A stretch of 64,000 bases of DNA, from NCBI GenBank assembly GCA_903886485.1, contig CAISMH010000017.1, positions 248,001 to 312,000 on the forward strand, given 5' to 3'. The position numbers were made by a program, and so were the translations under genes. A model generated the notes under the pieces. The model ran no database searches. It had not been told where the DNA came from and saw only the letters and a program-made list of their open reading frames with translations. Shown one piece after another: positions 63,821 to 64,000 of this stretch. How positions within the stretch are numbered: position 1 is the stretch's first letter; each line of letters opens with the position of its first letter. Source of the stretch: an uncultured Burkholderiales bacterium. GTDB taxonomy: Bacteria > Pseudomonadota > Gammaproteobacteria > Burkholderiales > Burkholderiaceae_C.

Positions 63821-64000
63821 TCAAGCCTTGGGGAAGGTGCCGGGCAGCAAGATGCTTTGGTTCACGTTTTGAATGTCGGTGTGGCCGCAAAACGCCATCG
63901 TCACATCCAGCTCTTTGTGGATGATTTGCAAGGCCTTGCTCACACCTGCTTCACCCATCGCCCCCAAGCCATAGACCATGGCGCGGCCAATCAGGGTGCC
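63821..64000 (-). CDS. FMN-dependent alpha-hydroxy acid dehydrogenase (L-lactate dehydrogenase type), C-terminal end
   Basis: Only the last 59 codons are inside the window; the gene starts beyond the right edge. The visible end reads GTLIGRAMVYGLGAMGEAG, matching the C-terminal FMN-barrel segment of lactate dehydrogenase LldD, glycolate oxidase and mandelate dehydrogenase (usually GRPxLYGLGAGG). Conserved helical sequence follows to ILLPGTFPKA. Which alpha-hydroxy acid is oxidised cannot be decided from this piece. Confidence 0.85.
   Translation of the reverse strand, partial: GTLIGRAMVYGLGAMGEAGVSKALQIIHKELDVTMAFCGHTDIQNVNQSILLPGTFPKA

Overview
The window looks like a chromosome segment of a betaproteobacterium in Burkholderiales, most likely a Comamonadaceae freshwater type (Limnohabitans, Rhodoferax or Polaromonas relatives). 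The grounds are the protein families: several Bug-type solute receptors, a phasin, the ribF-ileS-lspA order, and the DUF3422, DUF2788 and DUF2189 families. Two hairpin-rich repeats of a type I associate with Comamonadaceae genomes also sit inside coding genes. Genus-level assignment is inference.

Layout. 1-10 kb: the end of a DUF3422 gene, a lipoprotein-type gamma-glutamyltransferase, a secreted EndoU-like nuclease with a small partner gene, a Kef-type antiporter, two EamA transporters, an SDR protein with a degenerate active site, a quinone reductase and an AAA/DUF4143 ATPase. 10-21.8 kb: housekeeping genes. These are lspA, ileS and ribF, an HNH nuclease, a HigBA-type toxin-antitoxin pair whose toxin has an in-frame amber codon, purN, an RsmB-like methyltransferase, a desaturase, rpmG, rpmB and trxB. 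21.9-30.4 kb: one long forward run of ftsK, lolA, a deoxyinosine glycosylase gene, rarA and livHMGF (no livK). 30.4-37.6 kb: mostly reverse-strand genes, with three Bug receptors, a ferredoxin-type reductase and an old-yellow-enzyme oxidoreductase.

37.8-50.7 kb is an accessory segment. It starts beside tRNA-Leu(CAA), is visibly richer in A/T in its first third, and ends at a bidirectional terminator. It holds a GNAT acetyltransferase, an unknown secreted protein, a Tat-type lipoprotein amidohydrolase, an unrecognised 545-residue protein built from 29 N-x-Q repeats of 12-13 residues, a DoxX protein, a ParB-like orphan and a CzcCBA/CusCBA-type metal efflux operon. A diverged 40-bp direct repeat (32 of 40 identical) flanks its first 3.8 kb.

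50.7-64 kb returns to core genes: phasin, cysM-tusA, galU, valS (carrying a 104-bp palindromic insertion), yaaA and queF. Then comes a three-gene signalling set of PhnD-like binding protein, histidine kinase and REC-HD-GYP regulator, followed by dinB, a tautomerase, an RskA-like membrane protein and the end of a lactate-dehydrogenase-type gene.

The items most worth a second look are the N-x-Q repeat protein, the palindromic insertions in ribF and valS, the amber-interrupted toxin, the EndoU-like pair, and the binding-protein/kinase/phosphodiesterase module.
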